Both the position numbers and the translations under genes were made by a program. 64,000 bases of DNA. Source: Streptomyces radiopugnans. GTDB taxonomy: Bacteria > Actinomycetota > Actinomycetes > Streptomycetales > Streptomycetaceae. This document shows positions 23,852 to 32,390 of this stretch, piece after piece (the stretch's first letter is position 1; each line of letters begins with the position of its first letter). The DNA lies in the NCBI RefSeq assembly GCF_900110735.1, contig NZ_FOET01000002.1:311733-375732 (forward strand). The letters run 5' to 3'. Under the pieces are notes generated by a model. That model made no database searches. It was not told where the DNA came from and worked only from the letters and a program-made list of their open reading frames with translations.

Positions 23852-25465
23852 ATGCGTCGCGATACATGCCCGGTCTGCGAGCAGCGGGCGCCGGTGACCG
23901 ACGGGGTCATCGGCCACCACGAGAGCGAAGGCCGAAGCTGCCGGGGAGCGGGCCGGACCGCCGCGGAGGCCCCGGCCCCGCGGGAGGACGTTCCACGTCC
24001 CGCCGGGGAGAACCGTCAGAAGACGGCCGTACGTCTGTCCACGGCTCTGGGACTGGCCGGCCTGCTCCTCGCCGTCCTCGGAGCCGTCCTCGGCTCCGTA
24101 CCGCTCCTGGCGGGCGGTGCCGTCCTCCTCGTCGCGGCGGGAGCCGGTGTCCTGGTGAGCCGCCGCGCCCCGGCGGGCGGGCGCGGTACCGCCCGCGAGG
24201 CGGCCGGTGAGCGGACCGCCGAGCAGGACGGGGTGAAGGAGAGCGAGGCCGAGGAGACGGAGAAGACGGCGGAGGAGAAGGCCGCAGTCCACGCCGGGCC
24301 GGGCTCGTCGGCCGAGCCGCGGCGGGAGGCGGAACACCGCGGGTACGGGGAGGAGAGCGTCTCCGGGTCCGTCCTGGTGGAGGCGGTCTCCGTGGAGGAG
24401 AGCGCACCGGAACGGCTCTCGGTCGGCGGCCTGTTCATCTCCGACCCCGGCACGTCCGTCCCGAAGCCGGGACGTTCGGTCCTGGAGGACCGGGAAGACC
24501 GGGAAGACCGGGAAGACCGGGAGGACCGGGAGGAGAGCCGGGACGCGGCTCCCCGCACACCGGAGGCCGAGCAGGACACTCGGGAGCCGGAGCCCCGCGC
24601 CGACGACCCCGCCGCCCTCGCGGTGAAGGACGAGACGCCTGCCGAGATCCCCGCCCCCCGCGCCGAGGAGACCGCCCCGGTCGCCGTGGAGGCCCCGGCC
24701 GCCGTGGAGGTCACGGAGGTCACCGAACCCGTGCAGCCCGCGGAGGCCACCGGCGACAGGACCGCGGCCCCGGAGTCCTCCGCCGGGACCGAGACGCCCG
24801 CACCCGCGGAGACGTCCGTGCGGGACGCCGAAGAACCCACCGAGGCCCCCGTCGATGTGCCCGACGCACCCGTGGCCGAGGACGCGGCACCCCGTACGCC
24901 GGAGCCGGAGCAGACTGCCGAGGACCTCGACGGGTCAGTACCGTCCGCGCAGTCCGCGCCCGCCGCCACGGAGCCTGTCACGGAGGCCGCCGGGGAGGCC
25001 GCCGACGACGAGTCCGCGGCCCCGGAGCCCGAGCGGACCGCCGACGAGCCCGCAGCGCTCGCCGTGGAGCAGGCCGCCCCGGCGGCCGAGGGGACCGGAG
25101 CCCCCGAGGCCCCCGCCCCGGCCGCCGCGTCCACCGCACCGTCCGCCGAGCCCGAGCCCGAGCCCGAGCCTGAGCCCAAGCAGGCCGATTCCGGATCCGA
25201 GCCCGAGGGCGGTCCGCTCGCCCGGCAGGCGGAGGCCGCCGGAATGGACACCGAGACGCTCCGCGAGATCGCGCAGGCGGTCGTCACCGAGCAGAACGCC
25301 AGCATGGTCTACGTGCAGCAGCGCTTCTCCCTCTCCCGTACGGCCGCCCGGCGCGCCCTGGACGCGCTCGAGCAGCTCGAAGTGGTCTCGGCCCCGGCCA
25401 AGAACGGGCGGCGCAAGGCCCTGGTCACGTCCCTGGACCACCTCGCCCCGGTGGGCAAGCGCTGA
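23852..25465 (+). CDS. Membrane protein with Cys/His N-terminus, acidic linker and FtsK-gamma-like C-terminus
   Basis: 537 residues in four parts. Residues 1-35 carry CPVC and a later His-His...Cys set, a possible zinc site. Residues ~60-110 form two hydrophobic segments (LGLAGLLLAVLGAVLGSVPL and a second). Residues ~115-455 are a Glu/Pro/Ala-rich, strongly acidic and probably unstructured linker, with an Asp-Arg-Glu repeat and a Glu-Pro run. The last ~75 residues form a winged helix closely resembling the FtsK/SpoIIIE gamma DNA-reading domain (VVTEQNASMVYVQQRFSLSR onward). No ATPase motor is present. The start is ATG at 23852 with AAGGGGG upstream. A membrane-tethered DNA binder is inferred; I know of no assigned function. 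Confidence 0.75.
   Translation: MRRDTCPVCEQRAPVTDGVIGHHESEGRSCRGAGRTAAEAPAPREDVPRPAGENRQKTAVRLSTALGLAGLLLAVLGAVLGSVPLLAGGAVLLVAAGAGVLVSRRAPAGGRGTAREAAGERTAEQDGVKESEAEETEKTAEEKAAVHAGPGSSAEPRREAEHRGYGEESVSGSVLVEAVSVEESAPERLSVGGLFISDPGTSVPKPGRSVLEDREDREDREDREDREESRDAAPRTPEAEQDTREPEPRADDPAALAVKDETPAEIPAPRAEETAPVAVEAPAAVEVTEVTEPVQPAEATGDRTAAPESSAGTETPAPAETSVRDAEEPTEAPVDVPDAPVAEDAAPRTPEPEQTAEDLDGSVPSAQSAPAATEPVTEAAGEAADDESAAPEPERTADEPAALAVEQAAPAAEGTGAPEAPAPAAASTAPSAEPEPEPEPEPKQADSGSEPEGGPLARQAEAAGMDTETLREIAQAVVTEQNASMVYVQQRFSLSRTAARRALDALEQLEVVSAPAKNGRRKALVTSLDHLAPVGKR
24488..24532 (+). repeat. Five tandem 9-base repeats inside the membrane protein gene
   Basis: Copies of GACCGGGAA (last ones GACCGGGAG) coding for repeated Asp-Arg-Glu in the acidic linker. 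Copy number is likely to vary between strains. Confidence 0.85.
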
Positions 25466-25524
25466 GCCGCTTGCGGCAGCGCAGCGGAAACCGCAGGCCA
25501 CAAAGGGTACGGCGGCTTCCATAA

Positions 25525-25567
25525 CGCGGTGGGGAGAGGGGAGTTGACAGCTCCTCTCCCCACCGCG
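25525..25567. terminator. 15-bp perfect hairpin between membrane protein and protease genes
   Basis: CGCGGTGGGGAGAGG (25525-25539) and CCTCTCCCCACCGCG (25553-25567) around a 13-base loop. It lies 60 bases past one stop and 47 bases before the next start. It is best read as the terminator of the upstream gene. A TTGACA in the loop has no -10 at a sensible distance, so I do not call a promoter. Confidence 0.65.
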
Positions 25568-25614
25568 TCCGCGTCTACGGTTTCGGTCACCCCGACGAAA
25601 CCGAGGAGATCCAC

Positions 25615-27009
25615 ATGCTCCACAGACGCGTCGCAGGCGCGTGCGCGGCCGCGGTGGCGGCAGGCGCACTCACCCTGACCGCACTGCTGCCGGGCACCGC
25701 GACGGCCGATCCCGCCGCGTCCGCCCCGCAGAAGGCGGACGCACGGCAGGCCTCGCCCGCCCTGTCCTCCCTGCCGCCCGGCCTGCTGAAGGCCATGCAG
25801 CGCGACCTCGGCCTCACCGCCGGCCAGGCGAAGGACCGGCTGGTGAACGAGAGCCGGGCCGGGGCTGCCGCCGGAGAGCTGCGCCTGGCGCTCGGCGGCG
25901 ACTTCGCCGGCGCCTGGGTGGCGGGCGACGACGCCGCGACCCTCACCGTGGCCACCACCGACGCCTCCGACGCCCGCCGGATCTCCGCGAAGGGCGCCCG
26001 GGCGAAGGTCGTCGAGCACACCCTGGCCGAACTCGAGGCCGTCAAGGCCGGACTGGACCGCGCCGCCGAGAAGAACTCCACCACCGCCGCGCCGGTGTGG
26101 TACGTCGACGTCAGGACCAACTCCGTCGTCGTCCGCGCCTCCGACACCGCGAAGGCCCGCGCCTTCGCCGAGGCCGCCGGAGCCGGCAGCGACCTGGTGC
26201 GCGTGGTGAAGTCCGCCGAGAAGCCCCGCCCGCTGTACGACCTGCGCGGCGGCGACGCGTACTACATGGGTGGCGGCGGGCGGTGCTCGGTCGGTTTCCC
26301 CGTCACCAAGGGCAGCCAGCAGGGCTTCGCCACCGCCGGCCACTGCGGCCGTACCGGCACCAGCGTCTCGGGCTACAACCAGGTGGCGCTGGGCACCTTC
26401 CAGGGCTCGTCCTTCCCCGGCAACGACTACGCCTGGGTCGCGGCCAACTCCAACTGGACCGCCACCCCGTACGTGAAGACCTCCAGTGGCAGCGTCCAGG
26501 TGGCGGGCTCCACGCAGGCGGCGGTGGGGGCGTCCATCTGCCGCTCCGGCTCCACCACCGGCTGGCACTGCGGAACGATCCAGCAGCACAACACCAGCGT
26601 CACCTACCCCGAGGGCACCATCACCGGCGTGACCCGGACCTCCGTGTGCGCCGAACCCGGCGACTCCGGCGGCTCCTACATCTCCGGCAACCAGGCCCAG
26701 GGCGTCACCTCCGGCGGCTCCGGCAACTGCCGCACCGGCGGCACCACCTACCACCAGCCGGTCAACGAGATCCTGTCCGTGTACGGCCTGACGCTGAAGA
26801 CCACCGGCGGCGGCCCGGGCCCCGAGCCCACCGACCCGCCCACCGACCCGCCGGGCGAGGAGCCGGGCGGCACCTGGAAGGCCGGCACCGTCTACGCGGC
26901 CGGCGACCGGGTGATCTACGGGGGCGCGACCTACCGCTGCCTCCAGGCCCACCAGGCGCAGCCGGGCTGGGAGCCGCCGAACACCCCGGCGCTGTGGCAG
27001 CGGGTGTGA
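25615..27009 (+). CDS. Secreted streptogrisin-type serine protease with CBM5/12-like module
   Basis: 464 residues: signal peptide (1-31, ending AAs TATA), a pro-domain (~35-215) that aids folding and is removed, a chymotrypsin-like S1 domain with His243 (TAGHC), Asp271 (GNDYAW) and Ser351 (EPGDSGGSY), a Pro-rich linker (PTDPPTDPPGEEPGG) and a C-terminal ~46-residue binding module (GTWKAGTVYAAGDRVIYGG, then CLQAHQAQPGWEPPN). The domain order is that of streptogrisin C-like proteases that bind chitin or cellulose. Cysteines in the protease domain are paired as in the family. The start is ATG at 25615 with GAGGAG upstream. The same module ends the dioxygenase at 50254-51135. Confidence 0.93.
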   Translation: MLHRRVAGACAAAVAAGALTLTALLPGTATADPAASAPQKADARQASPALSSLPPGLLKAMQRDLGLTAGQAKDRLVNESRAGAAAGELRLALGGDFAGAWVAGDDAATLTVATTDASDARRISAKGARAKVVEHTLAELEAVKAGLDRAAEKNSTTAAPVWYVDVRTNSVVVRASDTAKARAFAEAAGAGSDLVRVVKSAEKPRPLYDLRGGDAYYMGGGGRCSVGFPVTKGSQQGFATAGHCGRTGTSVSGYNQVALGTFQGSSFPGNDYAWVAANSNWTATPYVKTSSGSVQVAGSTQAAVGASICRSGSTTGWHCGTIQQHNTSVTYPEGTITGVTRTSVCAEPGDSGGSYISGNQAQGVTSGGSGNCRTGGTTYHQPVNEILSVYGLTLKTTGGGPGPEPTDPPTDPPGEEPGGTWKAGTVYAAGDRVIYGGATYRCLQAHQAQPGWEPPNTPALWQRV

Positions 27010-27026
27010 GCACGGTCCGAGGCCGA

Positions 27027-27060
27027 CTCCGAGTCCGGCTCCGAGTCCGGCTCCGAGTCC
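27027..27060 (+). repeat. 12-base tandem repeat after the protease gene
   Basis: About 2.8 copies of CTCCGAGTCCGG directly downstream of the protease stop. Confidence 0.75.
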
Positions 27061-27117
27061 GATCCCGGATCCGTTCCTGACCACCACCGCGGGCCGCCCG
27101 GGTGCGCGGGCGGCACA

Positions 27118-27157
27118 GGGCCGGAGGGCGCCCCATGGGGGGAGCGCCCTCCGGCCC
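27118..27157. terminator. Bidirectional terminator hairpin
   Basis: GGGCCGGAGGGCGC (27118-27131) and GCGCCCTCCGGCCC (27144-27157), a perfect 14-bp stem with a 12-base loop. It stands between the convergent protease gene and the large regulator gene. Confidence 0.75.
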
Positions 27158-27191
27158 GCCGTGCGCCGCGCGGCCGGTGGAAGCCGCCGTT

Positions 27192-30100
27192 CTACGGCAC
27201 TTCCCGGTAGGCGTGCGGGGCGACGCCCGTCACCTTGCGGAAGACCCGGCTGAAGTAGGCGCGGTCGTGGAAGCCGACCGCGCGGGCGACGGTCTGGACG
27301 CTGTCGCCGCTGTGCCGCAGCCGCTCCTTGGCACGCTGGACGCGCAGCCGGGTCAGGTACTCCCACAGCGGCACTCCCAGTTCGCGGTGGAAGAGCCTGC
27401 TGAGGTGGTCCTCGCTGACGCCCGCGGCCCGGGCGACCTGCCAGCGGGAGATGCGGTGGCGGTAGTGCTGTTCGAGGTAGACCAGCGCGCTGCGGACCGG
27501 GGCTCGGGTGCGGGAGGGCTGCGGGGACGAGGGGGAGGACGGGGACGGCGGTTCGGCGCGGCGTGCCATGACGGCCAGCAGGGCCGCGGTCTCCGCGTCC
27601 GTGAGGATGCCGCGGCCCAGGAACACCATGCCCGGGTGCGGCTCCGCGCGGCGTACGTCGTCGGCGGTGAAGCCCTCGTCGCCGACCATCAGGACGGGGG
27701 TGTCGGAGCGTTCCGCTCCGTCGTGTGTCGCCTCGGCGACGTCGAAGCCGTCCATGTCGGGCAGGGTGCGGCAGACGACCAGCAGGCAGGGGGCGTCCTC
27801 GGCGATCAGGGCCAGCGCGGCGGCGCCGTCCGCGGCGGTGCGCACGGTACGTCCCGGCAGCGCCCCGGCCAGCAGCCGCCGCCACTGCTCGCGGCGGGCC
27901 GCGCAGGGGTCGGCGACCACCGCTGGGGCGGTGAGCCCTGGGGGCCGCAGGGCGCGCAGCGCCCGGTCCAGGTCGGGGCCGGAGACGGGGCCGTAGAACA
28001 GGAAGGGGGTGTGGCGCAGCGCCGGGTGGTCGTGGAGGCGCCGGACGGCCGACCACTCCTGCGGCCGGGCCCCTTCGGCGTCCCAGACGACGGCGGCCGG
28101 TCCGCCCTCCGCGACGAGGGAGGCGAGGTCGTCGTCCGGGTCCAGGCGGCGCAGCGGCAGGTTCTGCCGCCGGGCGAGGGCGGTGGCCTCCGGGGGCGGC
28201 ACGTTGGCGGCGGCGACCAGGAGGGTGCGGCCGGTGCCCGGGGCGGCTCCGGGTGCGAGGGCCGGGACGGGGGCTGTGCCGGCGGTCTCCGCCGGGGTGG
28301 GCAGCGGCAGGTCCAGGCGGAAGCCGCTGCCTGCGGGGCCGCGGTCGAGGGCGACCGTTCCGCCGTGCAGGGCGGCCAGGCGCCGGGCGATGGCGAGGCC
28401 GAGGCGCGAGCCGGGGGCGCCGGAGGCGAAGGGCTGGAACAGGTGCTCGGCCTCGCCCGGCGGTACGCGCAGCCCCGTGGCCAGGACGCGGACGCGCAGC
28501 AGGGCGGGCAGGACCTCGGCGGTGAGCCGCAGCCGCCCGCCGTCGGCGAGGTGCCCGGCGGCGGCCAGGAGGTTGAGGACGATCTGGCGCAGCCGCGGGG
28601 CGTCGGCCTGTACGGCGGGCAGCCGGCGGGGCAGTGCGAGCCTGCGGTCGGCCGAGGCGAGGAGGGGGTGCCGGGCGGCGCCGTGGAACGCCTCGACGAG
28701 CACCAGGCGCGGGTCCAGCAGCCGCCGGGACAGGTCCAGGGCGTCGATCTCGGACCGGGACAGGTCCAGCAGGTCGTCGATCAGGCGCAGCAGGCGTGCG
28801 GCGTCGCCGTGCGCGCGGCGGAGGGCGTCGGCCGCGCCGGTGTTCGTGCTGGTCTCTGGGCCGGTCTCCGTGCTGGTCTCTGGGCCGGAGCCCGGGCCGA
28901 AACCCGGGCCGGGGACGCGGGTGTGGCGCAGGATGGCTTCGACCGGGGTGCGCAGTTCGTCGGTGGCGTTGTCCAGCAGCCGGGTCTTGAGCCTGCTGGC
29001 CTGTTCGGCCGCGTCGCGGGCCCGGCGGACCTCGTCGAAGAGCCGGATGCCCTTGAGGGCGGCGCTGATCTGGTCACCGAGTGCCCGGTAGAGCGCGCCC
29101 CGGCGCGCGGCGCCTGTGCCCGCTCCCCCGTCCGGGCCCCCACCCGGTCCGCCGTCGAAGAGCGCGAAGCCGAGTTGCTCCTCGCCGATGTGGAGGGGTT
29201 CGACGACCAGGGTGAAGCGGCGGTCCTGGGGCAGCAGCCGGTCCGGCAGCAGCAACCGGGCCGGATGGGGCGCACCGTCGTCGTCCCACTCGGGCCGGGG
29301 GTACCCGGGCTCCCCCGGCCCGTCCGGCCCGCCGGGTGCGCCGGGTGCGCCGGCGGGTGCGGGCACCGGCCGGGCCAGGAGGCGGCCGGTGCCCTCCCCG
29401 CTTAGGTGACCGCCCTCGTAGAGCGCCAGACGACAGCCCGGCACGCCGGTGTCCGGCAGATGGCGGGCGAGCGCGCCGGTGAGGGCCTCCATGTCCACGG
29501 CGGTGGTCAGCGCGGTGCCCAGCTCCCGCAGCCGGCGCGCGTCCTGCTGCTCGGCCCAGCGCTCGTACTCCAGCAGCCGGTGGGACTTGTCGGCCACCAT
29601 CAACCGGGCCTGTCCCAGGAGCCGTTCGGCCCTCGCCCGGGCCTCGGGGGCCAGGCGCGGGGCGAGCAGACCGCGGGCGCGCAGCAGCGAGCGGTCCCAG
29701 TCGGCCGCGTCCCCGGCGGTGCGGACGCGGTCGCCGACCAAGCGCTCGACCAGCGGGAGGAAGACCTCGCCCCGGCCGTCGGCGGACTCTCCCCCGGCGG
29801 GGCACAGGTCCGCGCGCAGCGCGCCGGCCAGCGCCGTTCCGTGTTCCGGCAGTTCCTCGAACGGCTCCCCGCGACCCTCGTCCTGCCCGGCCGCCTCCCC
29901 TGCCTCCCGCACTCCCCGGGCCCCCTGGGTGACGAGAGGCGAGTGGCAGCCGCAGGAGCGGCGGACGACCAGGGCGCCCGGCACCGCGCGCCGGGCCGGC
30001 GGCGCCGTGCCGCGCAGCCGGGCGAGGAGGGTGTCCACGGCCAGTTCCCCGAGCTCCGCGAAGGGCAGGGCGACCGAGGTCAGCGGCGGGTCCGCCAGCC

Positions 30101-30857
30101 GGGCCTCCAGCGAGTCGTTGAAGCCGACGACGGCCACGTCCTCGGGCACCCGTACGCCGTGCCCGGTCAGAAAGCGCAGGGCGTCGGCGGCCAGGACGTC
30201 GCTGCAGGCGACCACCGCGTCGAAGTCGCGGCCGGGCCGCAGGCCCCGTACGTCGGTCAGGACCCGCATCGCGGCGGCGCCGGCCCCGCCGCCGAAGTCC
30301 GCCGAGGCGACGGTCAGGGAGCGGTCCGGGGTGATGCGGTGGCGGGCGAGGGCGTCGGCGTAGGCGCGGTGGCGGTCGCGGGAGACGGGGTTCGCCAGCG
30401 GCCCGCGCACACAGGCGAGCCGGCGGCGGCCGTGGTCCTTCACCAGGTGGCTGACGGCCGCGCGCATCCCGGCGTAGCTGTCCAGCTGGAGGGTCTCGTG
30501 GTCCTCCAGGGCCCGGTTGAGGCTGACGACGGGTAACTCCCGCAGCCGCCGCACCAGCCGGGCGGCCCGCTCGTCGCCGTCGGCCGGCAGGCCGAGGGTG
30601 GATGTCCAGCAGATGACGCCGTCCAGCCGTTCGGGGCCGACCAGTTCGTACAGCGCGGTGCGCGGCGCGCCCGCGGGCCGCAGGGGGCCTCCGGGGAAGC
30701 ACACCAGGTTGACGTCGCACCGCTCGGCCGCCGCCAGGACGCCCGACCACAGGGTCGCGCCGACGCCCAGGTGGATGTTGGCCGTGACCAGCCCGAGGGT
30801 GGGTCTTCCCTTCCCCGTGCCTTCCCTCCGCGCCGGTACGGGTCCGCGTTCCGCCAT
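27192..30857 (-). CDS. Giant one-component regulator: LacI-type sensor, degenerate histidine kinase, receiver-like domain and AraC HTH
   Basis: 1221 residues. Residues ~18-290 form a LacI/periplasmic-binding-type sensor (GLVTANIHLGVGATLWSGVL onward). A helical and GAF-like middle leads to a histidine-kinase-like region in which the H-box reads TDELRTPVEAIL, with Asp633 where the phospho-acceptor His should be. The ATPase N-box (RLRQIVLNLLAAAGHL) and DxGxG box (VLATGL) are also eroded. A receiver-like domain follows (DMDGFDVAEA). Residues ~1115-1221 are a clean AraC HTH pair (VARAAGVSEDHLSRLFHREL, then VARAVGFHDRAYFSRVFRKV). It should sense a sugar-like ligand and bind DNA without phosphotransfer. 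The pectate lyase gene upstream on the same strand is a candidate target. Confidence 0.85.
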   Translation of the reverse strand: MAERGPVPARREGTGKGRPTLGLVTANIHLGVGATLWSGVLAAAERCDVNLVCFPGGPLRPAGAPRTALYELVGPERLDGVICWTSTLGLPADGDERAARLVRRLRELPVVSLNRALEDHETLQLDSYAGMRAAVSHLVKDHGRRRLACVRGPLANPVSRDRHRAYADALARHRITPDRSLTVASADFGGGAGAAAMRVLTDVRGLRPGRDFDAVVACSDVLAADALRFLTGHGVRVPEDVAVVGFNDSLEARLADPPLTSVALPFAELGELAVDTLLARLRGTAPPARRAVPGALVVRRSCGCHSPLVTQGARGVREAGEAAGQDEGRGEPFEELPEHGTALAGALRADLCPAGGESADGRGEVFLPLVERLVGDRVRTAGDAADWDRSLLRARGLLAPRLAPEARARAERLLGQARLMVADKSHRLLEYERWAEQQDARRLRELGTALTTAVDMEALTGALARHLPDTGVPGCRLALYEGGHLSGEGTGRLLARPVPAPAGAPGAPGGPDGPGEPGYPRPEWDDDGAPHPARLLLPDRLLPQDRRFTLVVEPLHIGEEQLGFALFDGGPGGGPDGGAGTGAARRGALYRALGDQISAALKGIRLFDEVRRARDAAEQASRLKTRLLDNATDELRTPVEAILRHTRVPGPGFGPGSGPETSTETGPETSTNTGAADALRRAHGDAARLLRLIDDLLDLSRSEIDALDLSRRLLDPRLVLVEAFHGAARHPLLASADRRLALPRRLPAVQADAPRLRQIVLNLLAAAGHLADGGRLRLTAEVLPALLRVRVLATGLRVPPGEAEHLFQPFASGAPGSRLGLAIARRLAALHGGTVALDRGPAGSGFRLDLPLPTPAETAGTAPVPALAPGAAPGTGRTLLVAAANVPPPEATALARRQNLPLRRLDPDDDLASLVAEGGPAAVVWDAEGARPQEWSAVRRLHDHPALRHTPFLFYGPVSGPDLDRALRALRPPGLTAPAVVADPCAARREQWRRLLAGALPGRTVRTAADGAAALALIAEDAPCLLVVCRTLPDMDGFDVAEATHDGAERSDTPVLMVGDEGFTADDVRRAEPHPGMVFLGRGILTDAETAALLAVMARRAEPPSPSSPSSPQPSRTRAPVRSALVYLEQHYRHRISRWQVARAAGVSEDHLSRLFHRELGVPLWEYLTRLRVQRAKERLRHSGDSVQTVARAVGFHDRAYFSRVFRKVTGVAPHAYREVP

Positions 30858-31019
30858 GGCCTGCCTCGCTCGTCGCTCGGTGACGGCCCCCCTCGCCCTG
30901 CGGTGTCCCCTCCCCCGGGGCGCAGGACGATAGCGGCGGGTACGCGTCCGGGCAAGACAGACGGTGGTCTGCCCTGCCCGGACGGTGTGGGGTGGGGTGG
31001 TTCGGCGGACGGTGCCGGG

Positions 31020-31991
31020 TCAGATCTTCCCGACGCCCGCGCCCGCGGTCACGATCGACTTCACCGACGAGGCGTTGTCGGCGGTGTAGCCGTAGGGGAT
31101 GGAGGCGACGGAGCCGCCGGTCTCGCCCGAGCCGGAGTTGACGAAGTGGTTGTTCCTGGCCGCCAGGCCTCCGTCGTCCGAGGAGCCCTCACCGCGGTGG
31201 AAGGGGTCCCTGACGTTCTCGAAGTAGTTGCCCTCCACCAGCACGCCGGCGTTCTCGGTGGAGGCCACGCCGTAACTGCCGATGTTGCTGTAGTAGTTGT
31301 TCAGAACGTGGACGGGGTTGCCGAAGCGGACCCGCGGGTGGCGCTGGTTGGTCCCGTCGAACCAGTTGTGGTCGTAGGTGACCCGCAGCTTGCCGCTGTC
31401 CTCGCCGCCGTTGCTGTCGGAGTGTCCGAGCAGGAACGTCTTGTCGTGGTCGTGGACGCGGTTCCAGGAGACCGTGATGAGGTCCGAGGCGCGCTTGATG
31501 TCGAGGGCGCCGTCGTTGGCGTTCGAGATGTCGTTGTGGTCGATCCAGACCTTGGTGGAGTACTGGACGTTGATGGCGTCGTCGTTCGAGCCGGTGAAGG
31601 TCAGGTTGCGGATGATCACGTTGCTGACGTTGCTGACGTTCAGCCCGCTGCCGGTGATCTTCCCGGAGGTGCCCACGCCGACGATGGTCTTGTTGGACGC
31701 CACCTTGGTCATGCTGCTGAGGTTGATGGTGCCGTTTACCTGGACGACCTTCGAACCGCTGCTCTGCACTTCCTGGACGAACTGGCTCGCGTTCGTCACG
31801 GTGACGGTGGGTCCGCCCGCGCCGCCGGTGGTGCCGGCGCCGAAGCCGATGGGCGAGTTGGCCGCCAGCGGGCTCGGCGCCGGCGCCTCCGCGGCCGAGC
31901 CGCTGAGCGCGTTGACACCGGTGAGGGTCATGGCGGCGGCCGTGGCGGCCACGGCGCCGATCAGCTTGAAGCGTGCGCTCGTCCTGCGCAT
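31020..31991 (-). CDS. Secreted pectate lyase (polysaccharide lyase family 1)
   Basis: 323 residues. A Sec signal (about 1-35, MRRTSARFKLIGAVAATAAA onward, ending SAAEA) precedes a parallel beta-helix. Family-1 landmarks are VWIDHNDI, the asparagine-ladder-like ISNANDGALDIKRAS and WNRVHDHDKTFLLGH stretches, and RHPRVRFG with the catalytic Arg context. It cleaves polygalacturonate by beta-elimination outside the cell. The start is ATG at 31991 with GGAG eight bases upstream. It is on the same strand as, and 162 bases upstream of, the giant AraC-type regulator, so carbohydrate-responsive control is plausible. Confidence 0.92.
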   Translation of the reverse strand: MRRTSARFKLIGAVAATAAAMTLTGVNALSGSAAEAPAPSPLAANSPIGFGAGTTGGAGGPTVTVTNASQFVQEVQSSGSKVVQVNGTINLSSMTKVASNKTIVGVGTSGKITGSGLNVSNVSNVIIRNLTFTGSNDDAINVQYSTKVWIDHNDISNANDGALDIKRASDLITVSWNRVHDHDKTFLLGHSDSNGGEDSGKLRVTYDHNWFDGTNQRHPRVRFGNPVHVLNNYYSNIGSYGVASTENAGVLVEGNYFENVRDPFHRGEGSSDDGGLAARNNHFVNSGSGETGGSVASIPYGYTADNASSVKSIVTAGAGVGKI

Positions 31992-32390
31992 GGGGGGTGC
32001 TCCATCCGATGAGGGGGGATTTCACGGATACGCATGCGTGTGTTCGTTCCGTTACCGCGCGGCGACTCTTCACCGATGCTAGGGCGGCGTCTGTGGACGA
32101 TGACGGTTGCCGTGTGGACTATGGCGCGCACATGGCCGTAGGACCCCTCACCGGTCGAACGGCCCGTGAACGCGGCGGAGTCCACGGCGCGGCCCGGCAA
32201 GCCCGGTGAACGCGGCGGGCCCGGCGGCGCCCGAGGGGTGCGGCAGCGCCCGGCCCGCCCGGCCCGTCCGGAAGACTCGTACAGGAGAACGGTTTTTGAT
32301 CAAGGCCTGTGCAACGGGTGCGTTCATCGGTATTTTTCGCCCCCTGCCGCCCGGAAAGCGATGCGGCAGAGGTCCGGTTATGGGGGTGCC

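Noticed and set aside
25544..25549. TTGACA -35-like sequence before the protease gene
   Set aside because: It lies in the loop of a 15-bp hairpin and no -10 element follows at 16-19 bases.
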